A stretch of DNA of 64,000 nucleotides from CBDFJH01 sp965198095 (GTDB lineage: Bacteria; Latescibacterota; UBA2968; GCA-2709665), in NCBI GenBank assembly GCA_965198095.1, contig OZ240239.1, positions 3,472,001 through 3,536,000 on the forward strand, read 5' to 3'. Positions 1 through 8,876 of this stretch are shown here, piece after piece. Position numbers and translations under genes: made by a program. The first letter of the stretch is position 1. Each line of letters starts with the position of its first letter. The notes below the pieces were generated by a model. It did no database searches. It was not told the origin of the DNA and worked only from the letters and a program-made list of their open reading frames with translations.

Positions 1-259
1 TCAAGTGAAACGTCCAGGTCAGCCCGTCACCGGAGACCTCCCAAGACGTCGCGAGTTCGGGGATCACGTCCGTCTTCTCGGGCTTGAAGGTGACGAGCGT
101 CTGATAGATGTTGTCGCAGACTTTGAAGGACTCGCCGTCCGTCTCCAGGGCGGGGTCCAGGCCGACAGAATCTCCGCCGCGCCCGAATACGAGCGTGCGC
201 GAGTCTTGCGGCGCGCACGACGCCAACGCCATCAACACTGCCAAGCAGATCGATCGCAT
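1..259 (-). CDS. ABC transporter solute-binding lipoprotein, family 5 (partial, C-terminus beyond left edge)
   Basis: The minus strand from the ATG at 259 reads MRSICLAVLMALASCAP, a short signal peptide ending in the lipobox L-A-S-C. It continues with a segment typical of dipeptide/oligopeptide-binding proteins (SBP_bac_5): ...DSVGLDPALETDGESFKV, then an NIYQTLV motif and a PELATSWEVSGDGLTWTFHL block. Only about 86 residues are inside the window; full-length members have about 500-600. The protein should be a lipid-anchored periplasmic receptor for a peptide, nickel or glycoside ABC importer. It is the last visible gene of the minus-strand operon that starts near 4999, so its ligand may be the substrate of those enzymes (inference). 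A GTG lies directly before the ATG and could also initiate. Family call is firm; ligand unknown. Confidence 0.8.
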   Translation of the reverse strand, partial: MRSICLAVLMALASCAPQDSRTLVFGRGGDSVGLDPALETDGESFKVCDNIYQTLVTFKPEKTDVIPELATSWEVSGDGLTWTFHL

Positions 260-339
260 CACGAACCGTGCCCTCGGTTCTGGACAAAAAAGGGCCAGGA
301 GTCCTGCTCGCCGGCCGGAGTCACGCCACCACGAAGGCC

Positions 340-1338
340 CTACTCGGAGAAGGCGTCGTCGAAGGCCCGGTCCGGCGGGTCGAAATCGATGCTGTTCACG
401 AACGCGCAGGCTTCGGCCGCGCCCGCCTCCCGGTCCATGCCGGAGTCTTCCCACTCGACCGACAGCGGGCCTCGATACCCGATCTCATTCAGCGCGCGGA
501 TCACTTCCTCGAATTCGACGCTGCCCCGGCCCGGCGATCGGAAATCCCAGCTGCGATCCGGGTCCCCGAACGAGGTGTGCCCCCCGAACACTCCCGCCCG
601 CGTCGGGACCGGTGAGGCATAGGCATCCTTCACGTGAACGTGATAGATCCGGTCCTTGAACTCCCGGATGAAACCGACGTAGTCCACATTCTGATAGACC
701 ATGTGACTCGGGTCGTAGTTGAACCCGAACGCCCGCCGATCCTTCAAGGCCTTCAACGCTCGGGCGGCCGAAGCAATGTCGAACGCGATCTCCGTCGGAT
801 GAACCTCCAGCGCGAACCGCACGCCCTGCGCCTCGAACGCATCCAGAATCGGATCCCAGCGATCCGCAAACTCCCTGAACCCTGCGTCGATCGCCGCAGG
901 ATCCACCGGGGGGAACGAGTAGAGCAAAGGCCAGATCGAAGAGCCCGTGAAGCCGTTGACCACCTTCACGCCCAGCGCAACCGCCGCCTCGGCCGCCACC
1001 GACATATCCTCCGCAGCCCTGCGGTTCACCCCATCCGGCTCTCCGTCCCCCCAGACGTGAGCCGGCAGAATCGCTTGATGGCGGACGTCGATCCGGTCGC
1101 ACACCGCCTGACCCACCAGGTGATTGCTGATCGACCACAACTGGAGGTCGTGCGCCTCCAAAATCTCGTGGCGACGCCTGCAGTAGCGATCGCTCGACGC
1201 TGCTTCCCGAACGTCCATGTGGTCGCCCCAGCAGGCCAGCTCCAGACCGTCGTAGCCCCACGCGCTCGCCTTCTCCGCGAGCACCTCGAGCGGCAGATCA
1301 GCCCACTGGCCCGTGAACAACGTGCAGGGCCTGGCCAT
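340..1338 (-). CDS. Sugar phosphate isomerase/epimerase (AP endonuclease 2-like TIM barrel)
   Basis: A 332-residue TIM-barrel protein of the xylose-isomerase-like superfamily (IolE/IolI/YcjR type). The expected metal ligands are visible: Glu178 in FALEVH, Asp209 and His212 in YDPSH, His233/His235 in YHVHVKD, and Glu295/Glu297 in SVEWED. The start at 1338 is chosen because AGGAGG lies about 6 bases upstream; an upstream in-frame start at 1359 has no such site. It lies 22 bp downstream of a Gfo/Idh/MocA dehydrogenase gene and probably acts on the same sugar, keto-inositol or polyol. Such dehydrogenase/isomerase pairs are standard in inositol and rare-sugar catabolism. The exact substrate cannot be read from sequence. 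Confidence 0.85.
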   Translation of the reverse strand: MARPCTLFTGQWADLPLEVLAEKASAWGYDGLELACWGDHMDVREAASSDRYCRRRHEILEAHDLQLWSISNHLVGQAVCDRIDVRHQAILPAHVWGDGEPDGVNRRAAEDMSVAAEAAVALGVKVVNGFTGSSIWPLLYSFPPVDPAAIDAGFREFADRWDPILDAFEAQGVRFALEVHPTEIAFDIASAARALKALKDRRAFGFNYDPSHMVYQNVDYVGFIREFKDRIYHVHVKDAYASPVPTRAGVFGGHTSFGDPDRSWDFRSPGRGSVEFEEVIRALNEIGYRGPLSVEWEDSGMDREAGAAEACAFVNSIDFDPPDRAFDDAFSE

Positions 1339-1360
1339 CGTCCCCCTCCTTTCATACAAT

Positions 1361-2533
1361 TCAGATTCCGGGCACCTTCACCCACGCCTTCGACTTCGCC
1401 GACTGACTCACCGCCTCCAGCACCGCCTGCACCCGCGTCCCCTCCTCAAAATCGGGCGAGACCTTCCCGTCCCCCGCAATCGCCTCCAGAAAATCCTTGA
1501 TCTCGTGAACAAACGTGTGCTCCCACCCGATGATGTGACCGGGGGGCCACCACGCTGAAATGTAGGGATGCACCCCCTCGTTCACGATGATCTCACGAAA
1601 CCCCTGAACGTGGTCTTCGTCTCCTCGAGCGTAAAACTGCAACTCGTTCATCTTCTCCAGATTGAAGACGAGGCTCCCCTCGCTGCCGTTGATCTCGAAC
1701 CGGTTGTGGTTCCGCCGTCCCGCCGCAAATCGCGTCCCTTCGAACGACCCGATCGCCCCGTTCTTGAATCGCGCAAGGAAGAGCGTCGCATCGTCCACCG
1801 TCACCCGCCCCTTCTTCCGACCTCTGCCCGTGGCGCCCAGCGAAGCATCCACCGACTCGGCAAGCGGACGCTCCTTGATAAACGTCGTATCCGCCCCAAC
1901 CACGGCGTCGATCTCCCCAACCAAGTCGTAGGCCAGATCGATCAGGTGCGCGTTCAGATCCCCGTGCGGACCCGAACCCGCCCTCGCCTTTTGCAAACGC
2001 CAGACAAGCGGAAACTCCGGATCCAGAATCCAGTCCTGCAGGTAGACCCCACGCCAGTGGTAAATCTGACCAAGCTTCCCCTCCCGAATCAGCTGCCGGG
2101 CAAGCGCCACCGCCGGCACCCTACGGTAGTTGAAGGCCACCATCGTCTTACTCCCGGCGCGCCTCGCCGCCTTCAGCATCTCCCTGGCTTCCTTCAGGTC
2201 GTTCGCCAGTGGCTTCTCGCAAATTACGTGCTTTCCCGCGTCCAGCGCCGCAATCGCCATCCGGGCATGCTCGTCGCCAGGCGTACAGATATCGACGACG
2301 TCGATATCCTCGCGCGCCACAACCCTGCGCCACGAGGTGTCCCATCCCTCCCAGCCAAACTCCTCCGCCGCCTGACGGAGCGCCCGCTCGTTCCGGCCGC
2401 AGATCACCTTCATCACCGGCTCCGCCCCGGTGTTCGGAAAGAACATCGAAACGTCCCGGTAGGCGTGGCTGTGGGCCTTCCCCATAAAGGAATACCCGAT
2501 CAACGCAACGTTCAGACGCTTCGATCTCGACAC
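1361..2533 (-). CDS. Gfo/Idh/MocA family NAD(P)-dependent oxidoreductase
   Basis: A 390-residue dehydrogenase with an N-terminal Rossmann fold (VALIGYSFMG at residues 9-18) and the family EKP motif at 106-108, whose Lys is catalytic in this family. The C-terminal half has the usual alpha/beta substrate domain. The start is a GTG at 2533, preceded by GAGGGGG. The family oxidises or epimerises sugars, inositols or aminosugars using NAD(P). It sits between a PfkB kinase (76 bp upstream) and a sugar isomerase (22 bp downstream) on the same strand, so a shared sugar or polyol pathway is likely. Family assignment is certain; substrate is inferred only in general terms. Confidence 0.88.
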   Translation of the reverse strand: MSRSKRLNVALIGYSFMGKAHSHAYRDVSMFFPNTGAEPVMKVICGRNERALRQAAEEFGWEGWDTSWRRVVAREDIDVVDICTPGDEHARMAIAALDAGKHVICEKPLANDLKEAREMLKAARRAGSKTMVAFNYRRVPAVALARQLIREGKLGQIYHWRGVYLQDWILDPEFPLVWRLQKARAGSGPHGDLNAHLIDLAYDLVGEIDAVVGADTTFIKERPLAESVDASLGATGRGRKKGRVTVDDATLFLARFKNGAIGSFEGTRFAAGRRNHNRFEINGSEGSLVFNLEKMNELQFYARGDEDHVQGFREIIVNEGVHPYISAWWPPGHIIGWEHTFVHEIKDFLEAIAGDGKVSPDFEEGTRVQAVLEAVSQSAKSKAWVKVPGI

Positions 2534-2609
2534 GTTTACACCCCCTCAGGTTCTTCCAAGACGGCTGACTGAGTCCACGAAACCCAGACCCAACCACCAC
2601 CGCGATCCC

Positions 2610-3539
2610 TCAATCTTCAAACGCCCCTTGAATCCCACGTCCTTTCTTGACGACCTTCGTGGCCAGATCGACGGCGAACGGAACGGCCTCGCTCAAATCG
2701 CGATTCGCGCAAAGTCCGTGAAGCAACGCCGCGTTGAACGTGTCGCCTGCACCTGTCGTGTTGGCCCCGTGTACCGCCTCCGCGGCCACGCTATCCACAG
2801 CCTCCTCCACCCCTCCGAACGCCGCGCCCTCTGGACCCCGCTTCACCACCACGCGTCCGGGCCCGAGATTCAGCAACTGCTCGACAAGCTCGCACCCTCT
2901 GGCCTCAGAGGCCCAGACCGAGAGCTCCGACTCCGTTCCGATCAGGCAGTCCACCTCCTGCCACAACGTGCGCATGGCGTCCGGACTCACCCGCCCGGCG
3001 AACCAGGGTCCGATGTCGAAGGCAACCCCTGTCCCCCGGCCACGGAACGCCCTGAAGCAGGCCCGCAGCCGGTCGAGGTCCTCCGGAACGATCCCGCCGT
3101 AACCGCCCGCGAAAAACCACTTGCTGCTTTCATGGCCGCGAGAAAACAACCAATCGACCCGTTCTCCGCGAAAGTAGAAAGACCGCCGAAGCCCGTCGGG
3201 ATCCAGCAGAATCACGTTCACGGCCGTTGACGGACTGGCGGGACCGACCACGTCAACGTTTGCCTCAGCGAGTCGGGATCGCAGAATCGTTCCGAACGCA
3301 TCGGTCCCGATCTGCGTGTTCAAAGACACACGATGGCCCAGCTTGCCGAGCACAAGGGCCGTCCCGCCCCCCTGGCCGCCCAGCACCGCTTCAAGGGGTC
3401 GGTCGAGAAAGTGCGTGTTTCCTCCGCGCCATCCGTCGGCCGCCGCGCCGATTTCAGGAGGCACATCTCGAACCAACAGGTCGAGCGCCGTGTTGCCCGC
3501 GACGTGAATCTCTACTTGCTGGGCAGGGTCCTCGATCAT
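2610..3539 (-). CDS. PfkB family carbohydrate kinase
   Basis: A 309-residue ribokinase-like kinase. The N-terminal substrate region contains the GGQGGGTALVLGKLG block (residues 54-68), and the C-terminal PfkB signature ANTTGAGDTFNAALL (259-273) gives Asp266 as the catalytic base. The fold phosphorylates sugars such as ribose, fructose, KDG or 5-keto-deoxygluconate with ATP. It belongs to the minus-strand operon between an aminotransferase and a Gfo/Idh/MocA dehydrogenase. A kinase plus dehydrogenase plus isomerase set suggests catabolism of a rare sugar or inositol. Its specificity cannot be decided from sequence. Confidence 0.87.
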   Translation of the reverse strand: MIEDPAQQVEIHVAGNTALDLLVRDVPPEIGAAADGWRGGNTHFLDRPLEAVLGGQGGGTALVLGKLGHRVSLNTQIGTDAFGTILRSRLAEANVDVVGPASPSTAVNVILLDPDGLRRSFYFRGERVDWLFSRGHESSKWFFAGGYGGIVPEDLDRLRACFRAFRGRGTGVAFDIGPWFAGRVSPDAMRTLWQEVDCLIGTESELSVWASEARGCELVEQLLNLGPGRVVVKRGPEGAAFGGVEEAVDSVAAEAVHGANTTGAGDTFNAALLHGLCANRDLSEAVPFAVDLATKVVKKGRGIQGAFED

Positions 3540-3599
3540 GACATCCAGCGTTCCTCACGGAGCCCTTGCCGAGCTGCTCGCTCCTACCGACTGAATATC

Positions 3600-4922
3600 C
3601 TATTGGATGGAATCGAGGCCCAATCGGATGGCGCCGATGATGCGATCCGCCTCTTGTTCGCTCAGGATCAGGGGTGGAGCCAAAAAGAGTACGCTCTCCG
3701 GACCCGACATCACGTGGCTCATCTTTCCGACGATCACGCCCTCCTCCAGGATTCGGGCCTGGACGCGGGACGTCCGACCTGCGTCCAGCATCCGCCCATC
3801 CACGCCCACCAGCTCTATGGCGATCATCAGGCCCTTGCCTCTCACCTCCCCCACGAATCGAGACGCGAGGCTCTGGAGACCTTCGAGGAGATAGCGTCCG
3901 ACGCGTTCCGCATTTTCCCAAAGCCTCTCTTTCAGCAGGATCTCGATGTTCGCGAGGGCGGCGACGCAGCAGGCGGGATGGCCGCCGTAGGTGCTGATCG
4001 ACGAGTACTCACGCTCCTCTTCCGGTTCACCCAGGAATGCCTCGAAGACGCCCTGCGTTACCGCGCACGCGCCGAGAGGCAGATACCCACTCGAGATGCC
4101 CTTCGCCATCGTCATCATATCAGGCACCACGCCCCAATGCTCTGAGGCGAACAGCTTGCCCGTTCGGCCAAACCCCGTAATCACCTCATCCAGGATGAGA
4201 AGCAGCCCATACTTGTCGCAGATCTCCCGCAGGCCGGGAATATAGTCGTCCGGAGGCACCAGCACACCGCCGCCCCCGATAATGGGCTCGGCGATCACGG
4301 CGACGACGGTTTCGGGTCCTTCGCGCTCAACCGCCTTCTCTATCACCGCCAGGCCGTCCACACCGGGCAGGGGCGGCTCGACGTGGACAAACCCCGGGAC
4401 CAGCGGCTCGAATTTCTCCCTGCGCTTCACCTGCCCCGTCGCCGACATGGCCCCGTACGTGAACCCGTGATAGCCCTGGTAGCGCGCGATGATCTTGTAG
4501 CGGTTTTCGCCCGGAAACTTCTGGCGACCGTACTGTCTCGCAACCTTGATCGCCGTCTCGTTTGCCTCCGATCCGCTGTTGCAGAAGAAGGTGTGATCCA
4601 GATCGCCGGGGAGGATCTCGCTCAAGATCGCGGCCAACCTCGCCGCAGGCAGGCTCACCTGCGTTTGAGGATAGAACGCAAGCCGTTTCATCTGTTCATT
4701 GACCGCGTTGACGATCTCCTCTCTCCCGTATCCCACGTTGACGTTCCAGATCCCGGCGTAGGCGTCCAGGTAACGTTTCCCCTCGGCATCCACGATCTCG
4801 GTGCCCCTCGACTCCTGAACGACGAGCAGATCCTTCTTTTCGAGAACGCGATGCTGGAGCATGGGATGCCACACGTGGGTGCGGTCTTGTCTTCGAATCT
4901 CTTCCAGGTTGATGTCCGACAT
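3600..4922 (-). CDS. Class III PLP-dependent aminotransferase
   Basis: A 440-residue omega-aminotransferase. Visible landmarks are NSGSEANETAIKVAR (115-129), YHGFTYGAM, the PLP-binding Asp245 in LILDEVITGFGRTG, and the Schiff-base Lys274 in TMAKGISSG. The nearest functional groups are taurine:pyruvate, beta-alanine:pyruvate and putrescine-type transaminases; I cannot choose among them. It is the first gene of the leftward operon, about 70 bp from a good promoter at 4999-5027, and it diverges from a sulfatase. If the operon substrate is an amino sugar or an aminosulfonate, this enzyme would remove the amino group (inference). Confidence 0.88.
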   Translation of the reverse strand: MSDINLEEIRRQDRTHVWHPMLQHRVLEKKDLLVVQESRGTEIVDAEGKRYLDAYAGIWNVNVGYGREEIVNAVNEQMKRLAFYPQTQVSLPAARLAAILSEILPGDLDHTFFCNSGSEANETAIKVARQYGRQKFPGENRYKIIARYQGYHGFTYGAMSATGQVKRREKFEPLVPGFVHVEPPLPGVDGLAVIEKAVEREGPETVVAVIAEPIIGGGGVLVPPDDYIPGLREICDKYGLLLILDEVITGFGRTGKLFASEHWGVVPDMMTMAKGISSGYLPLGACAVTQGVFEAFLGEPEEEREYSSISTYGGHPACCVAALANIEILLKERLWENAERVGRYLLEGLQSLASRFVGEVRGKGLMIAIELVGVDGRMLDAGRTSRVQARILEEGVIVGKMSHVMSGPESVLFLAPPLILSEQEADRIIGAIRLGLDSIQ

Positions 4923-4998
4923 CGCGGCCTCCGGGCATCTCGAATCGGTTTCGACTTGACGGTTCAGAAAGGCAGTGTTAGTTTCCGGGTTCGCCGCG

Positions 4999-5027
4999 CA
5001 TCATAGCGCATTCAGACAGGAAAGTCA
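4999..5027 (-). promoter_or_regulatory. Sigma-70-like promoter for the aminotransferase operon
   Basis: On the minus strand the -35 box TTGACT (5022-5027) and -10 box TATGAT (4999-5004) are separated by exactly 17 bases. The predicted transcript starts near 4992, about 70 nt before the aminotransferase ATG at 4922. The site lies in the 127-bp gap shared with the divergent sulfatase, so one regulator could control both directions (inference). Confidence 0.6.
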
Positions 5028-5049
5028 AGGGTTAGCGGCAAAATCTCGG

Positions 5050-6477
5050 ATGCCCACTGGAACCGCATCGTCGTCGGAGCGCGTCGATCGTCCGAACATT
5101 CTGCTCATCATGTCCGACGAGCACGCGCCCATGTTCAGCGGGCCGTACGGCCATCCCCTCGTCCAGACCCCGAACATGGACCGGCTCGCCCGAGAAGGGG
5201 TCACCTTCCAGAACGCCTACTGCAATTCACCTCTCTGCATGCCCTCCCGCATGTCATTCATGACGGGACGCTACATCAGCAATATCGCGACCTGGGACAA
5301 CGCCACGCCGCTCGCCCCGGACGCCGTCACCTGGGCCCACCTCCTGCGCGACGCAGGGTATGACGCGGTCCTCTCAGGCAAACAACATTTCTGCGGACCG
5401 GACCGGCTCCACGGATTCAGGGTCCAGCTTGCCAGAGACCTACACGCCGAGTGGTCGCACGACATCTTTGACTGGGCGGAGGGTACGCCTTCCGCGGATG
5501 AGCCGTGGCCAGGTCTCGACGCGGCCGGTCCAGGCACGACCGAAGAAATCGAGGTCGACGACCTCGCTGAAGCTCGAGCCATAGACTACCTGAGGGATTC
5601 GTCTCGCCGGGACCAGCGCTGGATCCTGAATGTCTCCTTCATCGCGCCCCACTTCCCGCTCGTCGTGCCGGAGCGCTTTTTCAACCTGTATCCGACCGAT
5701 CGCATAGACCTCCCGGAGATTCCACCAAGCCACCTCGAGAACCAACACCCAGTCTACAGACGCATGCGAAGCATGTTCGGACTCGTCCATTTCTCTGAGG
5801 CGCAGGTGCGCAGAGGCCGTGCGGGCTACTATGGCCTCATCAGCTATCTCGACCAAAAAATCGGCCGACTTCTCGACGTGCTGGAGGAGACCGGCCAAGC
5901 CCGCGATACAGTCGTCATCTACACGAGTGACCACGGTGAAATGAACGGTGAGCACGGGATGTGGCGTAAGTCGAATTTCTATGAGCCGTCCGTCCGCGTG
6001 CCGCTTCAGGTCGCGTGGCCTGGACGTCTGCCGGCCAATCGACGCATCACGGAAGTCGTCTCTCTCGTCGATCTCGTGGCCACGCTCGTCGACATCGCAG
6101 GGGCCTCCAGCGTGGCGCCTCTGGACGGGGACAGCCTCTTACCGCTCATGCCGGGCAGCGCGGAGGATTGGAAGGACACCGCCTTCTCCGAATACCTCGC
6201 CCACGGGGTCGACAGGCCGATGGCCATGCTGCGAAGGGGCAGATACAAACTCAACTACAGCCTGGGCGATCCCCTCGAGCTCTACGACCTCATAGCAGAC
6301 CCGAAAGAATTTCACGACCTCGCCCGGGACCCGAAATTCGAACCGTTGATCGAAGAGATGCGTTCCCAACTGCTCTCGCGCTGGGACCCGGTCGACCTCG
6401 ACAGGCGCGTGCGGCAGAGTCAGAAGGAACGGCGCCTGATCGACCAGGCAACACGGGGCGCCTGGAGGAGCGCATAG
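5050..6477 (+). CDS. Sulfatase (type I, Cys-type formylglycine site)
   Basis: A 475-residue alkaline-phosphatase-superfamily sulfatase. RPNILLIMSDEH at 14-25 carries the metal Asp23. The C-M-P-S-R signature at 63-67 gives Cys63 as the residue to be converted to formylglycine. SGKQHF and the later YTSDHGEMNGEHG metal motif are also present. I chose the ATG at 5050 because homology begins just after it; an upstream GTG at 4975 would add an atypical tail. No clear signal peptide is visible, so it may be cytoplasmic. It diverges from the aminotransferase/kinase/dehydrogenase operon and may desulfate the same compound (inference). A formylglycine-generating enzyme is not in the window. Confidence 0.88.
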   Translation: MPTGTASSSERVDRPNILLIMSDEHAPMFSGPYGHPLVQTPNMDRLAREGVTFQNAYCNSPLCMPSRMSFMTGRYISNIATWDNATPLAPDAVTWAHLLRDAGYDAVLSGKQHFCGPDRLHGFRVQLARDLHAEWSHDIFDWAEGTPSADEPWPGLDAAGPGTTEEIEVDDLAEARAIDYLRDSSRRDQRWILNVSFIAPHFPLVVPERFFNLYPTDRIDLPEIPPSHLENQHPVYRRMRSMFGLVHFSEAQVRRGRAGYYGLISYLDQKIGRLLDVLEETGQARDTVVIYTSDHGEMNGEHGMWRKSNFYEPSVRVPLQVAWPGRLPANRRITEVVSLVDLVATLVDIAGASSVAPLDGDSLLPLMPGSAEDWKDTAFSEYLAHGVDRPMAMLRRGRYKLNYSLGDPLELYDLIADPKEFHDLARDPKFEPLIEEMRSQLLSRWDPVDLDRRVRQSQKERRLIDQATRGAWRSA

Positions 6478-6625
6478 CTGCGTACCTGGCTGCCAGGACC
6501 GGAATCAGGGCATCGGGTCGCGTCGAGTCGTCACGTGGCGCACGGCCCTCCCGCCATCGAGATGACGAAAAAACAAAAAGGCCCTTTGCAGACCGCCGTT
6601 CTCTGCCATTCTCCGGACGCCTGAT

Positions 6626-7396
6626 CTATGTCATCAATCCCACCGCCCGAAAACGGATCACAAGCTCCTTCATAAGCGCCTCGTACTCCCGGCTCTTGAC
6701 GAACCGGGCAGCCCGGCCGACCGTTTCGAAACCTGTTCGATCGTCCCACCTCATCCTGCCGATCCACGCAAACTCCGCGACTTCGGCAAGCAGGGATGCG
6801 AACCGGTCCGGGCAACAGTAAACCATCGGCGCGACGGATGCCCAGACCCTGATCCCCGACTCGCGCAGCTTACGCATCGTTCTCATCCGCAGATCGATCG
6901 TCGGCGCGTGGGGTTCCAGCCGCTGCCGAACGCGGTCATCATCGGTGGGGACGGAAAACCCGACTTCCACCCGGTCGCGGAAAGCGGTGAGCAGGTCTAG
7001 ATCTTCCAGGATGAGATGGCTACGCGTATGCACCGTCAGCCGCTCGATGTTGCACTCGAGGAGGACTTTCAGACAGTCGCGAGTCAGCCGATATCTTCGC
7101 TCGACGTACTGGTACGGATCGGTGGCCGAGGACATGAAGAGCCGTTTTCCCCAGACCTTCGCCCGTGCCTTCCCGAGGAGGAAGGCCGCGTTCACTTTGG
7201 GCCTCACCCACTTGCCCCAGGCCAAGGGGTGCGCCTCCGCGAACGGATAGCCCATCACGTAGCAATAGGCGCAGCCCATGCCGCACCCCTGGTAGGGATT
7301 GAGCGAAAAGTCGTAGTCGGGGTAAAGTGCAGATGCCTCATTCTGCGGCGTAAGAATCGTGCGGGCGCCCACTTCCTCGATTCGAAGCATCGCCAT
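6626..7396 (-). CDS. Radical SAM protein, spore-photoproduct-lyase-like (SPL) family
   Basis: A 257-residue radical SAM enzyme with the C-x3-C-x2-C cluster motif at Cys38, Cys42 and Cys45 in YQGCGMGCAYCYV. SSATDPYQ and the RLTVHTRSHLILEDLDLL strand-helix unit are typical of SPL-like Rv2578c/SplB-related proteins. It would bind a 4Fe-4S cluster and SAM; the substrate is unknown for this subgroup, and the chain is shorter than true spore photoproduct lyases (about 340). The ATG at 7396 is chosen because the promoter at 7457-7485 overlaps the longer alternative start at 7468. A GGGGGAT stretch precedes it. It stands alone, convergent with the sulfatase. Confidence 0.82.
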   Translation of the reverse strand: MAMLRIEEVGARTILTPQNEASALYPDYDFSLNPYQGCGMGCAYCYVMGYPFAEAHPLAWGKWVRPKVNAAFLLGKARAKVWGKRLFMSSATDPYQYVERRYRLTRDCLKVLLECNIERLTVHTRSHLILEDLDLLTAFRDRVEVGFSVPTDDDRVRQRLEPHAPTIDLRMRTMRKLRESGIRVWASVAPMVYCCPDRFASLLAEVAEFAWIGRMRWDDRTGFETVGRAARFVKSREYEALMKELVIRFRAVGLMT

Positions 7397-7456
7397 TCCA
7401 TCCCCCGTATCCCGCTTGTGGCTCCGAGCCACCCTCCTGTCTCGAACACGCGAAGG

Positions 7457-7485
7457 AATATACTGCACATATGTTTACCTGTCAA
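7457..7485 (-). promoter_or_regulatory. Sigma-70-like promoter for the radical SAM gene
   Basis: On the minus strand a perfect TTGACA (7480-7485) is followed after 17 bases by TATATT (7457-7462). Transcription would start near 7450, about 54 nt before the chosen ATG at 7396, which rules against the longer start at 7468. Confidence 0.65.
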
Positions 7486-7625
7486 GGCCTGACTCCGGGC
7501 GGCAGGTTGCCGCCTTGCGTCCTGCCTCAACGCTTCAGGACGGCCCGGATGGCCTGTTCCAGCCTGGAGATTCCCCGGACGGCTAGCGTATCCGATCTCG
7601 TCCTGTCGCCGATTTGAGCTCGTAC

Positions 7626-8822
7626 TCAGAAGTAGGCCTGGATGGAGACGAAGACGAGGTTTGGGTAGCGTCCGAATTCCGATCGGGCTTCGAGCGCGCG
7701 CTCGAGTCCCGCGCCCAGCTTGACAAACGCGCCGCATCGCAGGGAGAGGTCCTCGCTCAGGCTTCTCTCCAACGAGGGCGCAAACAGCACCGAGCCATCG
7801 TTCAGGTTGATGAGGGCTTCGGTCGCGATCACGACAAGCGGGGTCACCTCGCGGTGGATGCCGAGTGCGAGGTAGTGTCGCGCGAAGAGGAAAACAGCGC
7901 CCTCCGAATGGGCGAAATCGTTGAGCAAGCTGAAATAGGTCTGCGGCTCACCGCTTCCCGCGCCGTTGAAGTGATACTCCACGAACCCGTAGGTGCCCTG
8001 GAACAGGTAGTGGTCGAGGCCGGCGGACAACCGCAGGTAGTCGCCTCCCTCCGCCTCGGCCGCGAGTGTGTAAGCCGCCTCGACCCACGACCCTGCGCCC
8101 CCGATGGAACGGGAGAGATCCAGGCCGAACAGCAGTTTTTTCCTGAAGACCATCGCCAACGCCCAAAGGTCGGTCGACTTGACGTAGAAGCCGGTCCTCA
8201 GGAAACCGGCGCTCTCTGCCGTCTTGAAATTCCTGCCGAACACCCAGCCCGCATCCACCTCCAGCGCACCCCCCGGACGTCCACGAATCCGGAAGGCGTC
8301 CACCCCGGTGCGTTCCTCTTTGTCGATGGCCTCGTAGGTAAAGGGGGCGATGACATCGGAGGGATTCAGCCGACGCGCGGAGCCGAACGCCACCGGCTGG
8401 CGCCCCACGGTGATGTCGGCGTCCTCCCAGTAGATCGAGACCAGGGCTCGATCCAGATTGTTGAACAGAGAGAAGGAAGAGACCGTATCCCGGGGAGAAG
8501 GATAGAAACGCGCCCGCCAATCTCGCAAACGATAAGAAAGGGGCCCGGGTTTCGGAAGATGGGACGCTTGAAGACCGCTTTCGCCGCTCCGCGCCTGCGG
8601 AGAGAGGCCGTAGGCCGCCAGGGCGGAAAACCGGTCATTCGGCTGCCAGGAGAGATTGAGCCGGACGCTCAGGCGAGCCGCAACTTCCGTCTCCTCACCG
8701 GGGGTCGGGCGATCGAGCGCAGTGAAGAAAGACTTGAGGTAGCCCCCGATCCTGAGCGCTTCCCCTTGGGCGCATACGACGGGGGTCAAGACGCAAAACA
8801 GGGAGAGGACGATCCGATAGAT
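7626..8822 (-). CDS. Outer-membrane beta-barrel protein (unrecognised family)
   Basis: About 398 residues with alternating hydrophobic/polar strands and frequent aromatic strand ends (for example VSIYWEDADITVGRQPVAFG and the final NLVFVSIQAYF), as in porin or alginate-export-like barrels. A usable signal peptide (IYRIVLSLFCVLTPVVCAQ) precedes the mature region. However, the only codon that could start it is an ATC at 8820-8822, nicely spaced after AAGGAG. The first conventional start, a TTG at 8789, would remove most of the signal. It is the last gene of the LolA-FtsX-ABC cassette and could be the outer-membrane end or a substrate of that system (inference). Confidence 0.6.
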   Translation of the reverse strand: MYRIVLSLFCVLTPVVCAQGEALRIGGYLKSFFTALDRPTPGEETEVAARLSVRLNLSWQPNDRFSALAAYGLSPQARSGESGLQASHLPKPGPLSYRLRDWRARFYPSPRDTVSSFSLFNNLDRALVSIYWEDADITVGRQPVAFGSARRLNPSDVIAPFTYEAIDKEERTGVDAFRIRGRPGGALEVDAGWVFGRNFKTAESAGFLRTGFYVKSTDLWALAMVFRKKLLFGLDLSRSIGGAGSWVEAAYTLAAEAEGGDYLRLSAGLDHYLFQGTYGFVEYHFNGAGSGEPQTYFSLLNDFAHSEGAVFLFARHYLALGIHREVTPLVVIATEALINLNDGSVLFAPSLERSLSEDLSLRCGAFVKLGAGLERALEARSEFGRYPNLVFVSIQAYF

Positions 8823-8876
8823 GCCTGCTCCTTCTCTTCATCTCAATCAATTCGGCCGTCAGGCCGCGACGGGACC

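Noticed and set aside
6561..6595. A/T-rich stretch with AAAGG-CCCTTT between sulfatase and radical SAM genes, as a possible terminator
   Set aside because: The dyad is too short and has no loop, so it does not form a credible hairpin.
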